64,000 bases of DNA from an uncultured Lachnospiraceae bacterium (GCA_934309145.1 CAKRCW010000002.1:186001-250000); one strand, 5' to 3'; shown: positions 44,239 through 54,016, numbered from the stretch's first letter. Notes: a model not told the origin generated them from the letters alone. Numbers and translations: made by a program.

Positions 44239-44736
44239 ATGAACGATTACTATAACAATAACTTCTTCACACGGGTGAAGCGAACTGTATATAAGTGGTG
44301 GTGCGTAGTGTATAAGCCTGTATATAAGCTTGTACATCACGGTGAATGGCCGGATACCAAAGAACCGGGATACCTTGCAGAAAAGCAGGAGTTAGCCAAA
44401 CAGATGGCTAGTCAGTCACAGACAGCCGAACAATATGAGCCATCTATCCAGATACCCGATGAACCAGTTATTAATTCTGAATCAGAGGTTGATCTATCAG
44501 GAGTTAATGATGATGTATTGTCAAGGGCTAATGAGATTATGGAGCGACTTGCAAGAGAGGCTGCAGAGGATGAAGCGAAAAAGCAGGCAGAGATAGATGC
44601 AGCAAAGCAGAAGGCTGAAAATGACGCAAGACTCGCAAGCATACTGAAATCCACAGAGCGGGATATCTCAGCATATATTGCAGAAGGTATAGCACACCGT
44701 ACAGACAACGAGACGACTAATATCAAGGAGGCATAA
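44239..44736 (+). CDS. Hypothetical protein with charged coiled-coil tail
   Basis: 165-residue protein, unrecognised. The first 40 residues are basic and aromatic (FTRVKRTVYKWWCVVYKPVY). A coiled-coil rich in Ala, Glu and Lys covers about residues 85-145. No membrane helix or signal is seen. GGAGG lies eight bases before the ATG at 44239. It overlaps nothing but is three bases from the lipoprotein gene, so the two act together. Confidence 0.6.
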   Translation: MNDYYNNNFFTRVKRTVYKWWCVVYKPVYKLVHHGEWPDTKEPGYLAEKQELAKQMASQSQTAEQYEPSIQIPDEPVINSESEVDLSGVNDDVLSRANEIMERLAREAAEDEAKKQAEIDAAKQKAENDARLASILKSTERDISAYIAEGIAHRTDNETTNIKEA

Positions 44737-44739
44737 TTA

Positions 44740-45222
44740 ATGAAAAAAAGAACTTTATATACACTACTAATTTTAATCGCAGTTTTTATGTGTGGCTGTG
44801 CATCTAACCCTAAGAATTTTTCAATTGGTGACCTTACCATAACCTTGAACAAGGGCTTTAAGGAACAGACAGATTCTAATTTTGACATATATCTTGTAAG
44901 CGATGACATAATATTTACAGCAGTGAATGAATCAGAATCAGATGTAGAATACTCCGGCTATGAGATTAATTCTCTTAAGGATTACAGCCTAGAGATAGCG
45001 GAGCTCAATAAGGTTGATAAAAATTCCATCAAACAGCGTGGCAGCTATTATTACTTTGTAAACAAGGGTACAACAGGTGGTGCTAATTACACATATGTAC
45101 ATTGTATGTTTCAGGGAAGAAGCTCTTATTGGATATGTGAATTTGTATGTAAGACCAAGAACTATGACAGATTCAAGGACAACATATTCAAATGGGCTGA
45201 CAGTATAGTTATTAATCAGTAA
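44740..45222 (+). CDS. Small lipoprotein, unknown
   Basis: 160-residue predicted lipoprotein: MKKRTLYTLL start, hydrophobic core and lipobox MCGC with Cys at about residue 20. The mature part has a beta-rich pattern (FSIGDLTITLNKGFKEQ, then SYYYFVNK) common in small Clostridial lipoproteins of unknown role. It is translated directly after the coiled-coil protein. Confidence 0.6.
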   Translation: MKKRTLYTLLILIAVFMCGCASNPKNFSIGDLTITLNKGFKEQTDSNFDIYLVSDDIIFTAVNESESDVEYSGYEINSLKDYSLEIAELNKVDKNSIKQRGSYYYFVNKGTTGGANYTYVHCMFQGRSSYWICEFVCKTKNYDRFKDNIFKWADSIVINQ

Positions 45223-45244
45223 TGCTATAAATCATATATAATGA

Positions 45245-45304
45245 ATATGGAGCTGGTGTAGCAGAAAATGCATATATTTTCTACCATACCGGCTCCATAT
45301 TTTA
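45245..45304. terminator. Bidirectional terminator, long imperfect hairpin
   Basis: ATATGGAGC (45245-45253) pairs with GCTCCATAT (45292-45300), with further imperfect pairing inside (AGAAAAT with ATTTTCT), and a T run on the right. It separates the convergent lipoprotein and 45327-45590 genes. Confidence 0.75.
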
Positions 45305-45326
45305 TCTCTTATATATTATCTGTAAA

Positions 45327-45590
45327 TTAATTTATATGCTCACTTTCATCTGCATTTTCGTCCTCATCCTCCCACAATGCTGAATCATCATAATCATACT
45401 TATCACCCGCAAATACCATATATGTCATATAAAATCCTACAGGTATTGCAAGCACTATAATTACTGTAAGTATATTCTTAGTAGTATTATTATGGGTTTT
45501 AAACAGCATGAGGTATACAGCTACCACTATTATGGCGATAAGTATCACATCTACCAGCACCGTTATGACCGCCTTTAAGCCTTTTTTCAT
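45327..45590 (-). CDS. Small membrane protein, unknown
   Basis: 87-residue protein with two predicted helices (about residues 5-30 and 38-60) and an acidic cytoplasmic tail (DYDDSALWEDEDENADESE). I do not recognise it. It ends the leftward nadB-nadC group, 18 bases after nadC. Confidence 0.55.
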   Translation of the reverse strand: MKKGLKAVITVLVDVILIAIIVVAVYLMLFKTHNNTTKNILTVIIVLAIPVGFYMTYMVFAGDKYDYDDSALWEDEDENADESEHIN

Positions 45591-45608
45591 ATGATGCCCT
45601 CCTTAGGA

Positions 45609-46466
45609 CTACTCTGTAGGCAAAAGATTCTTAAGACTTAAATCCATAATAGGAGCCGAGTGTGTAAGTGCTCCAACAGATACAAAATCAACACCTATAT
45701 CTGCTATCTCCTTAAGTCTTTCCTTGGTGACATTACCTGAGCACTCAGTCTGTGCCTTACCAGCCACACGACGTACAGCCTCTCTCATAGTATCGTTGTC
45801 CATATTATCAAGCATGATTATATCTGCACCTGCTGCCACAGCCTCGTCAAGCTGCTCTAAGGTCTCTACCTCAACCTCTATCTTTCTAACAAATGGCGCA
45901 TAGTCTCTTGCAAGCTCAACAGCCTTTGTGATACTTCCAGCCGCACCGATATGATTATCCTTAATCAAAACTCCGTCAGTAAGGTTATATCTGTGGTTAG
46001 TACCACCGCCAACCTTAACTGCATATTTCTCAAACAATCTCATGTTAGGTGTTGTCTTTCTTGTATCAAGAAGTGTAGTCCTGCTTCCTTTAAGCTCATC
46101 TGCGAGCGACCTTGTAAATGTTGCAATTCCACTCATTCTCTGGAGATAATTAAGTGCTGTTCTCTCTCCAGATAAAAGAGCACGAATATCACCCCTTACA
46201 ACTCCTATAAGCTGTCCGTTCTTGACGTAATCTCCATCCTTAACATCAGTTTCAAACATTGCTGTCTCATCAAGCAGCTCAAAGGTTCTTCTGAACACAT
46301 CAAGTCCACATATAACGCCATCCTGCTTACAAATCAGATCTGCCCTTCCCTGCTTAGAACACGGCATAACAGCATTAGTTGTCACATCCTCACTTGTAAT
46401 ATCCTCCCTTAAAGCTGAAAGTATATATTCATCCGAATTTAATTTAGCGGTTACACCATTTATCAT
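45609..46466 (-). CDS. nadC: Quinolinate phosphoribosyltransferase
   Basis: 285-residue enzyme that converts quinolinate and PRPP to nicotinate mononucleotide in NAD synthesis. Signature: LLDTRKTTPNMRLFEKYAVKVGG in pieces, with HRYNLTDGVLIKDNH, and IMLDNM. The ATG at 46466 is preferred to a GTG at 46475 because of better spacing to AGAAGGGA. It overlaps nadB, so they form one operon. Confidence 0.95.
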   Translation of the reverse strand: MINGVTAKLNSDEYILSALREDITSEDVTTNAVMPCSKQGRADLICKQDGVICGLDVFRRTFELLDETAMFETDVKDGDYVKNGQLIGVVRGDIRALLSGERTALNYLQRMSGIATFTRSLADELKGSRTTLLDTRKTTPNMRLFEKYAVKVGGGTNHRYNLTDGVLIKDNHIGAAGSITKAVELARDYAPFVRKIEVEVETLEQLDEAVAAGADIIMLDNMDNDTMREAVRRVAGKAQTECSGNVTKERLKEIADIGVDFVSVGALTHSAPIMDLSLKNLLPTE

Positions 46467-47787
46467 AAAAATCACTGTCCCTTCTCTTTATTTCATCCAT
46501 AATAAGTTTCTTGTTAGCCTTATCCCACTCTTCAACATTCTTATAAGTATCTAAATCAACCTCTGGCTTGTCCATATCAGTATCTGGGTTTTCGCCAGAA
46601 AGTTCCTCTGTTATAATCCAACCGGCACGTTCTGAGAACACAAGACTCTCAAGAAGTGAGTTACTTGCAAGACGATTAGCACCATGTACACCATTGCAGG
46701 CTGTCTCACCAACAGCAAACAGATTATGCATGGATGTTCTTCCATATGTGTCCGCAAGTATGCCTCCCATCAGATAATGCTGTGCAGGAGTTACTGGTAT
46801 GTCTTCCTTGCTAAGGTCATATCCAACCTCTAAACAATGTCTGTATATATTCGGAAATCTACGAAGAATCTCATCCTTAGGCATATGCTTAATAGAAAGC
46901 ATAACATAAGGTCTTCCATCCTTTTCCATCTGTTTTCTTATTGCCTCGGTAACTACATCTCTAGGTAAGAGTTCGTCAACAAATCTTTCTCCATCCTTGT
47001 TGAGAAGAATTGCTCCCTCACCTCGTACAGACTCAGATATAAGGAATTTACGGTTTGCATTTTCCTCATAAAATGTAGTCGGGTGAATCTGAATATAATT
47101 AATATTCTCAAGCTCTATATGATGCCTTAATGCAAGTGCAAAGCTGTCTCCTGTTATGTGTCTGAAATTGGTTGAATGTGCAAACAGCCCACCTATGCCT
47201 CCTGTGGCAAGAATAACTCTCTTGGTATACACTGCACTCACACCTTTGTCAGATGCCATAACAATACCCTTGCAGTCATTGTTCTCTATAATAAGATCTA
47301 ACATTCGGGTGTACTCACAAAGAGTGATGTTTTCTCTCTTTCTCACCTCGTTAAGAAGCTTGTTTGTTATCTCTTTTCCTGTTACATCCTTATGATGTAA
47401 TATTCTATAAGTAGAATGAGCTCCCTCTCTCGTATATTCAAAGGTTCCATCAGATTTGTGGTCAAACTCCACGCCATACCCTATAAGCCTCTTCATTATC
47501 ATAGGAGAATTTTCTATCATGACACGAACAGTTTCTTCTTTGTTCTCATAACGTCCTGCCCTTAATGTGTCCTCCAAAAAGCTGTCAAAGTCAGAAGGCT
47601 CTTTTAAGGTACATATTCCGCCCTGTGCAAGATAAGAGTCACTGTTTTCTATCTTATCCTTGGATATCATAAGTATTCTGTAGTCAGGCGATATGGAAAG
47701 TGCCGCAAATAAACCGGCAACACCTGTTCCAACTATCACCACATCATACTGATTAGTCAGGTTTTGTTTTTCCTCTTTTGTCTCCAC
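46444..47787 (-). CDS. nadB: L-aspartate oxidase
   Basis: 447-residue FAD flavoprotein that oxidises aspartate to iminoaspartate, the first step of quinolinate synthesis. FAD-binding motif VVIVGTGVAGLFAAL near the N-terminus; SYLAQGGI and HPTTFYEEN are typical. In an anaerobe the electron acceptor is probably fumarate. It appears to start at GTG (47787). nadA, the partner that makes quinolinate, is not next to it here. Confidence 0.92.
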   Translation of the reverse strand: METKEEKQNLTNQYDVVIVGTGVAGLFAALSISPDYRILMISKDKIENSDSYLAQGGICTLKEPSDFDSFLEDTLRAGRYENKEETVRVMIENSPMIMKRLIGYGVEFDHKSDGTFEYTREGAHSTYRILHHKDVTGKEITNKLLNEVRKRENITLCEYTRMLDLIIENNDCKGIVMASDKGVSAVYTKRVILATGGIGGLFAHSTNFRHITGDSFALALRHHIELENINYIQIHPTTFYEENANRKFLISESVRGEGAILLNKDGERFVDELLPRDVVTEAIRKQMEKDGRPYVMLSIKHMPKDEILRRFPNIYRHCLEVGYDLSKEDIPVTPAQHYLMGGILADTYGRTSMHNLFAVGETACNGVHGANRLASNSLLESLVFSERAGWIITEELSGENPDTDMDKPEVDLDTYKNVEEWDKANKKLIMDEIKRRDSDFYDKWCNR

Positions 47788-47962
47788 TTTTCTTCATCCC
47801 CGTAATTATATTTTTGTCGTTTTTAACCTGTCACGACATAGGACATACTGTTACAATAATCGCATAAAGTTGTTGTAATGTCAATGAATTGTGCTATACT
47901 ACTTTACAGATAAAAAGATAGTCTGTGGTAAACTATATGGACACGGGAAAGGTGAATATATT

Positions 47963-49345
47963 ATGTATAAAGTTGATTTTAAAAATCCATGCAGAGTATA
48001 CTTCATGGGTATAGGCGGAATCAGCATGAGTGGACTTGCTGAAATCCTATTAAAGGAGGGTTTTTATGTATCCGGCTCTGATATGAAAGAGTCCGATATC
48101 TTAGATATTCTTCGCAGTATGGGAGCACAGGTTAATATAGGACAGGTTGCAGAAAATATTACAGATAATATAGATGTAGTTGTTTACACTGCAGCTATCC
48201 ATCCTGATAATCCTGAATTTAAAGAAGCTCTGAGACGTGAAATTCCTATGCTTACAAGAGCACAGCTCCTAGGTCAGATAATGGACAACTACAAATATGG
48301 TGTTGCTGTAAGCGGAACTCACGGAAAAACAACAACAACCTCTATGCTTTCACACATACTTCTTCAGGCAGATACAGATCCCACTATATCAATAGGTGGC
48401 ATGCTTGATGTAATCGGTGGAAACATCAGAGTTGGCCACACTGATTACTTCGTCACAGAGGCTTGTGAGTATACAAACAGCTATCACTCGCTTAACCCAT
48501 ACATAAGCATAATACTTAATGTTGATGAGGATCATCTGGATTTCTTCAGCGGAATAGATGAGATTATTGAATCCTTTAAGACATTTGCAGAAAAGACACC
48601 TGCTAATGGCTTACTTGTCATAAACGGAGATATGGACTGCACCTCACATATAACTGAGAATGTAAAAAGCAAGGTTGTAACATTTGGATTAAATGACGAT
48701 AACACCTATTCTGCAACCGATATCACATATGACAGTGAAGGACATCCTACATACACGCTTGTTGTAAACGGAGAAAAAAAGGATACTATAGCTCTTCACT
48801 CCACAGGTGTTCACAATGTTGTAAATTCACTATCAGCTATAGCCGTTTCAGAATTCCTGGGTATAGATATGAAATATATAAAAGCAGGGCTTTTTGCCTG
48901 CACAAGTGCAAAAAGACGTTTTGAGCATAAAGGAACTACTGAAAATGGTGTCATGATACTTGATGATTATGCACATCATCCAACAGAGATATCTGCCACA
49001 CTACAGGCTGCCAAAAATACACCTCACAACGAGCTTTGGTGTATATTCCAGCCGCACACCTACACTAGAACATACGCTCTTCTTGACAGATTTGCCAAAG
49101 CATTATCAGTGTGTGACCATGTAATCTTAGCCGATATATATGCAGCCAGAGAAAAAGATACAGGAAAGGTTTCATCCAAGGATCTGGAAGCAAAGATAAA
49201 TGCTCTTGGTGGACATGCCGTATATCTAGGTGATTTTGACTCGATAGAGAATTATGTAGAAAAAAATTGCAAAAAAAATGATTTGTTGATAACTATGGGT
49301 GCCGGAAATGTTGATACCATAGGAGAAAACCTCCTAAAAAAATAG
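47963..49345 (+). CDS. murC: UDP-N-acetylmuramate-L-alanine ligase
   Basis: 460-residue cytoplasmic ligase of peptidoglycan synthesis. The N-terminal GIGGISMSGLAEIL and the ATP loop GTHGKTTTTSML are diagnostic, with RRFEHKG later. The ATG at 47963 follows AAAGGTG; an upstream in-frame start would add an unrelated leader. It is divergent from nadB. Confidence 0.95.
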   Translation: MYKVDFKNPCRVYFMGIGGISMSGLAEILLKEGFYVSGSDMKESDILDILRSMGAQVNIGQVAENITDNIDVVVYTAAIHPDNPEFKEALRREIPMLTRAQLLGQIMDNYKYGVAVSGTHGKTTTTSMLSHILLQADTDPTISIGGMLDVIGGNIRVGHTDYFVTEACEYTNSYHSLNPYISIILNVDEDHLDFFSGIDEIIESFKTFAEKTPANGLLVINGDMDCTSHITENVKSKVVTFGLNDDNTYSATDITYDSEGHPTYTLVVNGEKKDTIALHSTGVHNVVNSLSAIAVSEFLGIDMKYIKAGLFACTSAKRRFEHKGTTENGVMILDDYAHHPTEISATLQAAKNTPHNELWCIFQPHTYTRTYALLDRFAKALSVCDHVILADIYAAREKDTGKVSSKDLEAKINALGGHAVYLGDFDSIENYVEKNCKKNDLLITMGAGNVDTIGENLLKK

Positions 49346-49504
49346 TTATCCACATTATCCACAGAGCTATCCACCATAAAAAGGTGTGATAGCTCTTATT
49401 AGTTTTGTTTACATAAGTTTTATGTTTTTTCGCACAAACACACACATAAATTAGTTAGCAAAAATTATGGAAACCAGCTATCCACATTTTCCACATTTTC
49501 CACA
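49346..49504. promoter_or_regulatory. DnaA-box array upstream of dnaD/dnaI-like genes
   Basis: Two perfect DnaA boxes TTATCCACA are directly tandem (49346-49354, 49355-49363). A CTATCCACC follows near 49368. Further right CTATCCACA (49478-49486) and two TTTTCCACA (49487-49495, 49496-49504), each one base off, are again in exact 9-base tandem. All face the same way. The array lies just before the replication-restart/loader genes at 49604 and 50758. Confidence 0.75.
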
Positions 49505-49603
49505 TTTTTCGCATTTTCAGTAACAGAAAAGATGTTCGGTTGAAATTTAAAAAAGCTATGTTATAATTCATTTTGCATTAGCAAAAAAGGGGACGGGTTA
49601 TAT

Positions 49604-50761
49604 ATGAAAACGATAACAATTTCAACTGAAAATAGTGAGACATATTCCTCTATTTCAAACTTCTTTATCGATTATTACATGACAGAAGCAAATGGAGAAT
49701 TTGTAAAGGTATACCTGTATCTGGTTCGTCTTATGAGCAGCAATCAGGCAATTACCGTTGCAGATATCGCAGACCATTTCAATCTGACTGAGAATGATAT
49801 ATGCAGAGCAATCAAATATTGGATATCCAAGGATGTAGTTAAACTTAATTATGATGGCAGAGGCAGATTAAACGGAATAGTACTTCTTCCTCTCACACCA
49901 CCTGATGCTTTGTTAAAGCCCGAAACTGACGCTGTCTCAATTCTTACAACCTCTGTTGATGAGGATACCCAGCAGACAGTACGACCTAAGAATAACGTAC
50001 ACGAGTTTAAATCTATCCAACAAGCAAAGGAAGAAACAGCCTCTGAACTCACAGCACCACCTAAACTAAAATACACATCAGAGATGATAGATTCCTATAA
50101 TGCCGACCAGGATTTTGAGGATATTGTGTACCAGATTGAAACATACTTTGGCAAAACTCTCTCAGTGAAAGATACAGAGTCACTTATTTACATATATGAT
50201 ACTCTCAAGTTCAATGTTGATTTGTTTGAGTACCTTATCGAATATTGTACAACCATGAACAAGAAGAGCTGCCGCTACATGGAGGCAGTTGCCATTGCAT
50301 GGTATAAGGATGGTATAAAGACGAGACAGCAGGCGAAGGAGCAGTCAAGCACTGCCACAGAGATTGCAAGAATTGTCTTTAAGGCTCTCGGTATAAGAAG
50401 GGCACACCCGACAAGCATCGAGATGGCTTACATAGATACATGGAGCAAGGACTTCGGCTTTTCAAATGAGATAATAGCCTTAGCATGCGACAGGGCGGTT
50501 TTCTCAAAGCCTAACTCAGTTAACTTTGCATACATCAATGGCATTTTAGAGAACTGGCACAAGAATAACGTAAAGACCATATCCGATATACAGAAGCTTG
50601 ATAAGGATTTTGCTGCAAAGGCTTCTATGAACAATAAGAATACTAAGAATTACAAGGGAGCCGGTAATGTGAGCAGCATCAACAACTTTAGCCAGACCAA
50701 GATGGATGATGAATTAGACGAGATGGAGAATTTGCTCCTTAAAGAGGTAAATAACAAATGA
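49604..50761 (+). CDS. DnaD-domain replication initiation protein
   Basis: 385-residue protein. The N-terminal ~90 residues form a winged helix (VADIADHFNLTENDICRAI). Two DnaB_2/DnaD domains follow: one at about 180-250 (GKTLSVKDTESLIYIYDTL) and one near 275-340 (SIEMAYIDTWSKDFGFSNEI). Such proteins remodel DNA and help load the helicase at origins or stalled forks. AAGGGG precedes the ATG. The gene ends ATGA with the loader gene overlapping it. Confidence 0.88.
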   Translation: MKTITISTENSETYSSISNFFIDYYMTEANGEFVKVYLYLVRLMSSNQAITVADIADHFNLTENDICRAIKYWISKDVVKLNYDGRGRLNGIVLLPLTPPDALLKPETDAVSILTTSVDEDTQQTVRPKNNVHEFKSIQQAKEETASELTAPPKLKYTSEMIDSYNADQDFEDIVYQIETYFGKTLSVKDTESLIYIYDTLKFNVDLFEYLIEYCTTMNKKSCRYMEAVAIAWYKDGIKTRQQAKEQSSTATEIARIVFKALGIRRAHPTSIEMAYIDTWSKDFGFSNEIIALACDRAVFSKPNSVNFAYINGILENWHKNNVKTISDIQKLDKDFAAKASMNNKNTKNYKGAGNVSSINNFSQTKMDDELDEMENLLLKEVNNK

Positions 50762-51774
50762 TGTACAACACTCTTAGTATAGATAATATCCTGCATGGCT
50801 ATGAGCAGACTCGTCTGCATAACAAGCGGCTCTTGCAGGACAGAACTTCTGAAATATATGATAAGATACCACGCATCGAAGAGATTGATGCTAAGATGCG
50901 TGCATCCTATCTTCGTGCAGCACGACTTAATATCAGTGGAACTCATGATGACAGAGAAGAGGCTCAGAAAATCCAGCAGGACAACCGTCTCCTCTCCGCT
51001 GAAAAAGAATCGCTTCTTGCTGCAAATGGTTATCCAACAGATTATCTAAAACCAATATATAATTGTCACAAATGTCAGGATACAGGCTATGTAAATGGCC
51101 AGAGATGTGAATGCTTTGTATCACAGATTATTGATTCACTCTATCTACAGTCCAATCTGAAGAATATTCTGATGAAAGAGAATTTCAATACCTTTTCATC
51201 AGACTTCTATGGAAAAGAAGCTTATGCAGGTAAAGCATATTCTCCTTATGAGAATATAACTAATATCCTTGATGCATCAAAGCAGTTTATCAAGGATTTT
51301 GACACGCCAGGAAAAGAACGTGGAAATATCCTTATTTATGGTGAGACAGGACTCGGAAAAACATTTCTCACAAACTGTATTGCAAAGGAACTTCTAGATA
51401 ATGGTCATTCAGTGCTTTATCTGTCTGCCAATGAATTATTTGAGGGAATTCTTGCTGAATATCTTATGAATCGAAAAACAGAGCTTGAAGAATTGTACAA
51501 TTACATATATAATAGCGAATTGTTGGTAATTGATGATTTAGGGACAGAATTAACTAACAACTTTGTGCTTTCACAGTTATTTGAGATAATTAATAAAAGA
51601 AAAATTATTGGTTTATCAACCCTGATATCCACTAATTTATCCATGAAGCAGCTTAGAGACCGTTATTCTGAACGAATCATGTCCAGAATCATTGCTGATT
51701 ACACCGTATTTAATATCTATGGTGATAATATAAGATATCAGAAACGTAAAAAGGCGATTTACGATGCAACCTAG
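50758..51774 (+). CDS. DnaI/DnaC-like helicase loader
   Basis: 338-residue AAA+ ATPase of the DnaC/DnaI type. A zinc-binding segment CHKCQDTGYVNGQRCEC lies near residue 100, Walker A is GETGLGKTFL, and Walker B LLVIDDLGTEL. The zinc motif is characteristic of DnaI, which loads the replicative helicase. Start overlaps the dnaD-like stop as ATGA, so the two proteins are made in stoichiometry. Confidence 0.9.
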   Translation: MMYNTLSIDNILHGYEQTRLHNKRLLQDRTSEIYDKIPRIEEIDAKMRASYLRAARLNISGTHDDREEAQKIQQDNRLLSAEKESLLAANGYPTDYLKPIYNCHKCQDTGYVNGQRCECFVSQIIDSLYLQSNLKNILMKENFNTFSSDFYGKEAYAGKAYSPYENITNILDASKQFIKDFDTPGKERGNILIYGETGLGKTFLTNCIAKELLDNGHSVLYLSANELFEGILAEYLMNRKTELEELYNYIYNSELLVIDDLGTELTNNFVLSQLFEIINKRKIIGLSTLISTNLSMKQLRDRYSERIMSRIIADYTVFNIYGDNIRYQKRKKAIYDAT

Positions 51775-51844
51775 CATACATACAATCGCTTAATTATAAA
51801 GTAACGTATCACAAATATGCATTGCAGATTATGGAGGAAAAGTC

Positions 51845-53053
51845 ATGCCAGATTCAAGTAACCTTATTAATGTACCTGTCGGTAAATTAGGTATCATACC
51901 TTTGCAGAGTTGTATGCCACTTGGGGAGAAAGTTGACAGCTATATTGCAAAGTGGAGAGCTGAGCGCCACAATGAGCATAAGGACAGCATAACATTTACG
52001 GGATATGAGAAGCCATCTTACATCTTAAAATCCAAATGTCCACGTTTTGGTTCAGGTGAGGCAAAGGGTACTCTTTCAGAATCAGTAAGAGGTACTGATT
52101 TGTATCTTTTAGTTGATGTTGTAAACCACAGCATTGAGTACAACGTATGCGGACGTCCTAATATGATGTCACCTGACGACCACTACTCAGACCTTAAGCG
52201 TGTTATCGCTGCTATAGGCGGTAAATCAAACCGTTTAACAGTTATCATGCCATTTTTGTATGAGAGCCGCCAGCACAAGAGAAACAGCCGCGAATCACTC
52301 GACTGTGCACTTGCTTTGCAGGAGCTTGTAGGTATGGGCGTTGACAATATAATCACCTTTGATGCTCATGATCCCAGAGTGCAGAACGCTATTCCGCTAA
52401 ATGGCTTTGAGAACATAATGCCAACATATCAGTTCATCAAAACTCTTCTTCGCACAACACCTGACCTTGAGCTTGACAAGGATCACATGATGGTAATAAG
52501 CCCTGATGAGGGTGCTATGAACAGAGCAATCTACTTTGCTAACCATCTCGGTGTAGATGTAGGTATGTTCTACAAGAGAAGAGATTACACAACAGTTGTC
52601 AACGGCAAGAACCCTATTGTCGCACATGAGTTCCTCGGTGATTCAGTAGAGGGCAAGGACGTTATCGTCATTGATGATATGATTGCATCAGGTGAGAGCA
52701 TGCTTGATGTTGCAAGACAGTTAAAGGAGAGAAAGGCAAGACGTGTATATGCACTTGCTACATTCGGCTTATTTACCAATGGTCTTGAGATATTTGATAA
52801 GGCTTACGAGGATGGCATAATCGAGAAGGTTATCACCACTAACCTCACTTACCAGATGCCAGAATTATTTAACAGAACATGGTATGGCTCAGCAGATTTG
52901 AGCAAGTACATCGCTACTCTTATCGACCACTTAAATCACAATGCATCAATAAGCAACCTGCTTGACCAGTCTGAGCGTATTCAGGCACGTATTCAGGAGT
53001 ACAAGGAGTTCGGAACTATTTCAGCAAATTATCAGGCTCCTAAGGTTGATTAA
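51845..53053 (+). CDS. prs: Ribose-phosphate pyrophosphokinase
   Basis: 402-residue PRPP synthetase. It carries the PRPP-binding loop VIVIDDMIASGESMLD, the flexible catalytic segment RQHKRNSRESLD and HDPRVQN. It is longer than the usual ~315-residue enzyme, with an N-terminal extension of about 80 residues, as in many Lachnospiraceae. GGAGG precedes the ATG. PRPP feeds nadC and nucleotide synthesis. Confidence 0.92.
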   Translation: MPDSSNLINVPVGKLGIIPLQSCMPLGEKVDSYIAKWRAERHNEHKDSITFTGYEKPSYILKSKCPRFGSGEAKGTLSESVRGTDLYLLVDVVNHSIEYNVCGRPNMMSPDDHYSDLKRVIAAIGGKSNRLTVIMPFLYESRQHKRNSRESLDCALALQELVGMGVDNIITFDAHDPRVQNAIPLNGFENIMPTYQFIKTLLRTTPDLELDKDHMMVISPDEGAMNRAIYFANHLGVDVGMFYKRRDYTTVVNGKNPIVAHEFLGDSVEGKDVIVIDDMIASGESMLDVARQLKERKARRVYALATFGLFTNGLEIFDKAYEDGIIEKVITTNLTYQMPELFNRTWYGSADLSKYIATLIDHLNHNASISNLLDQSERIQARIQEYKEFGTISANYQAPKVD

Positions 53054-53081
53054 TTTATTGTTTATATATTAACTGTCACAT

Positions 53082-53132
53082 AAAAAAGCTGTCGCTTTAA
53101 CGGTTTCAAATCGCTCAAACGACAGCTCTTTT
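53082..53132 (+). terminator. prs terminator
   Basis: AGCTGTCG (53087-53094) pairs with CGACAGCT (53120-53127), followed by CTTTTATT. Confidence 0.82.
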
Positions 53133-53259
53133 ATTGCAGATATTTTTGTGTATAAGGTATATATTTTTAACTTGTTTTGATGTATAGTATAAAGTTGGAT
53201 TTGGAAAATGTAAACAAAAGTATTAAAATACATTATATTTTACAAGGGAGGAGTCATAA

Positions 53260-53991
53260 ATGAAACGAACATCTCACAAACAAATGTCTGAATCCCTGCT
53301 CACAGCAGCCTTTCTGTCAGTATCAGGAGGCCTACAGGATGCATACACTTATGTATTCAGAGGTAAAGTATTCGCAAATGCCCAGACCGGAAATATAGTT
53401 CTCCTAAGCAAATGTGTTGTGGAACGTAACTGGCATCTTGCTATACACTATCTTGTCCCCCTGTTATTTTTTGCACTTGGAGTTATTGTTGCGGAGTCAA
53501 TCCGTATGAAATATCAGAAAATCCAGAAAATCCACTGGAGACAGCTAATTCTTATAATTGAGATATTACTGTTATTTATGGTTGGCTTCCTGCCTACAAA
53601 ATGGGATCTTATAGCCAATGCCATGGTCTCATTTTCATGTGCAATGCAGGTACAGACCTTCCGAAAGGTTAATGGCTACGCATTTGCAAGTACAATGTGT
53701 ATTGGAAATATAAGAAGCGGCATGGAATCATTATGTGCCTACAAAAAAACGCACGACAAGGATATCCTATACAAATCACTCTGCTACATAAGCATAATTA
53801 TTATGTTTGCATTTGGTGCAGGACTTGGAGAATATTTTATACAGATATCCGGTATGCGTACAATATGGTTTTCTTGCGGTCTTTTATTTGTAAGCTTCCT
53901 TATAATGTTCATAAAGGAAGAGGTTGAAGAACATCCAGAGCTTAAAGAAGAGGTCGAGGAAAGATTACATGAAAAAATAATGACACACTGA
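53260..53991 (+). CDS. YoaK-family (DUF1275) membrane protein
   Basis: 243-residue protein of the DUF1275/YoaK family: about six helices, with the family start SGGLQDAYTYVFRGKVFANAQTGNIV in two pieces and CIGNIRSG later. Transport or protective function is proposed but unproven. The acidic tail KEEVEEHPELKEEVEERL is unusual. It is followed by a perfect terminator that includes its stop codon. Confidence 0.88.
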   Translation: MKRTSHKQMSESLLTAAFLSVSGGLQDAYTYVFRGKVFANAQTGNIVLLSKCVVERNWHLAIHYLVPLLFFALGVIVAESIRMKYQKIQKIHWRQLILIIEILLLFMVGFLPTKWDLIANAMVSFSCAMQVQTFRKVNGYAFASTMCIGNIRSGMESLCAYKKTHDKDILYKSLCYISIIIMFAFGAGLGEYFIQISGMRTIWFSCGLLFVSFLIMFIKEEVEEHPELKEEVEERLHEKIMTH

Positions 53992-54014
53992 GCAACTCAG
54001 TGTGTCATTATTTT
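53974..54014. terminator. Bidirectional terminator, yoaK and yhaN-like gene
   Basis: AAAATAATGACACACTGAG (53974-53992) pairs perfectly with the 19 bases 53996-54014 around a three-base loop, ending in TTTT on the right and AAAA on the left. It serves both convergent genes. Confidence 0.93.
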
Positions 54015-54016
54015 AC

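Noticed and set aside
47788..47962. NiaR-type operator before nadB
   Set aside because: ACCTGTCACGACATAGGACA shows some resemblance but no clear symmetric match, so no claim is made.
49346..49504. Chromosomal replication origin
   Set aside because: DnaA boxes are present but there is no dnaA/dnaN/rpmH context or AT-rich unwinding region with clear structure, so gene regulation is more likely.
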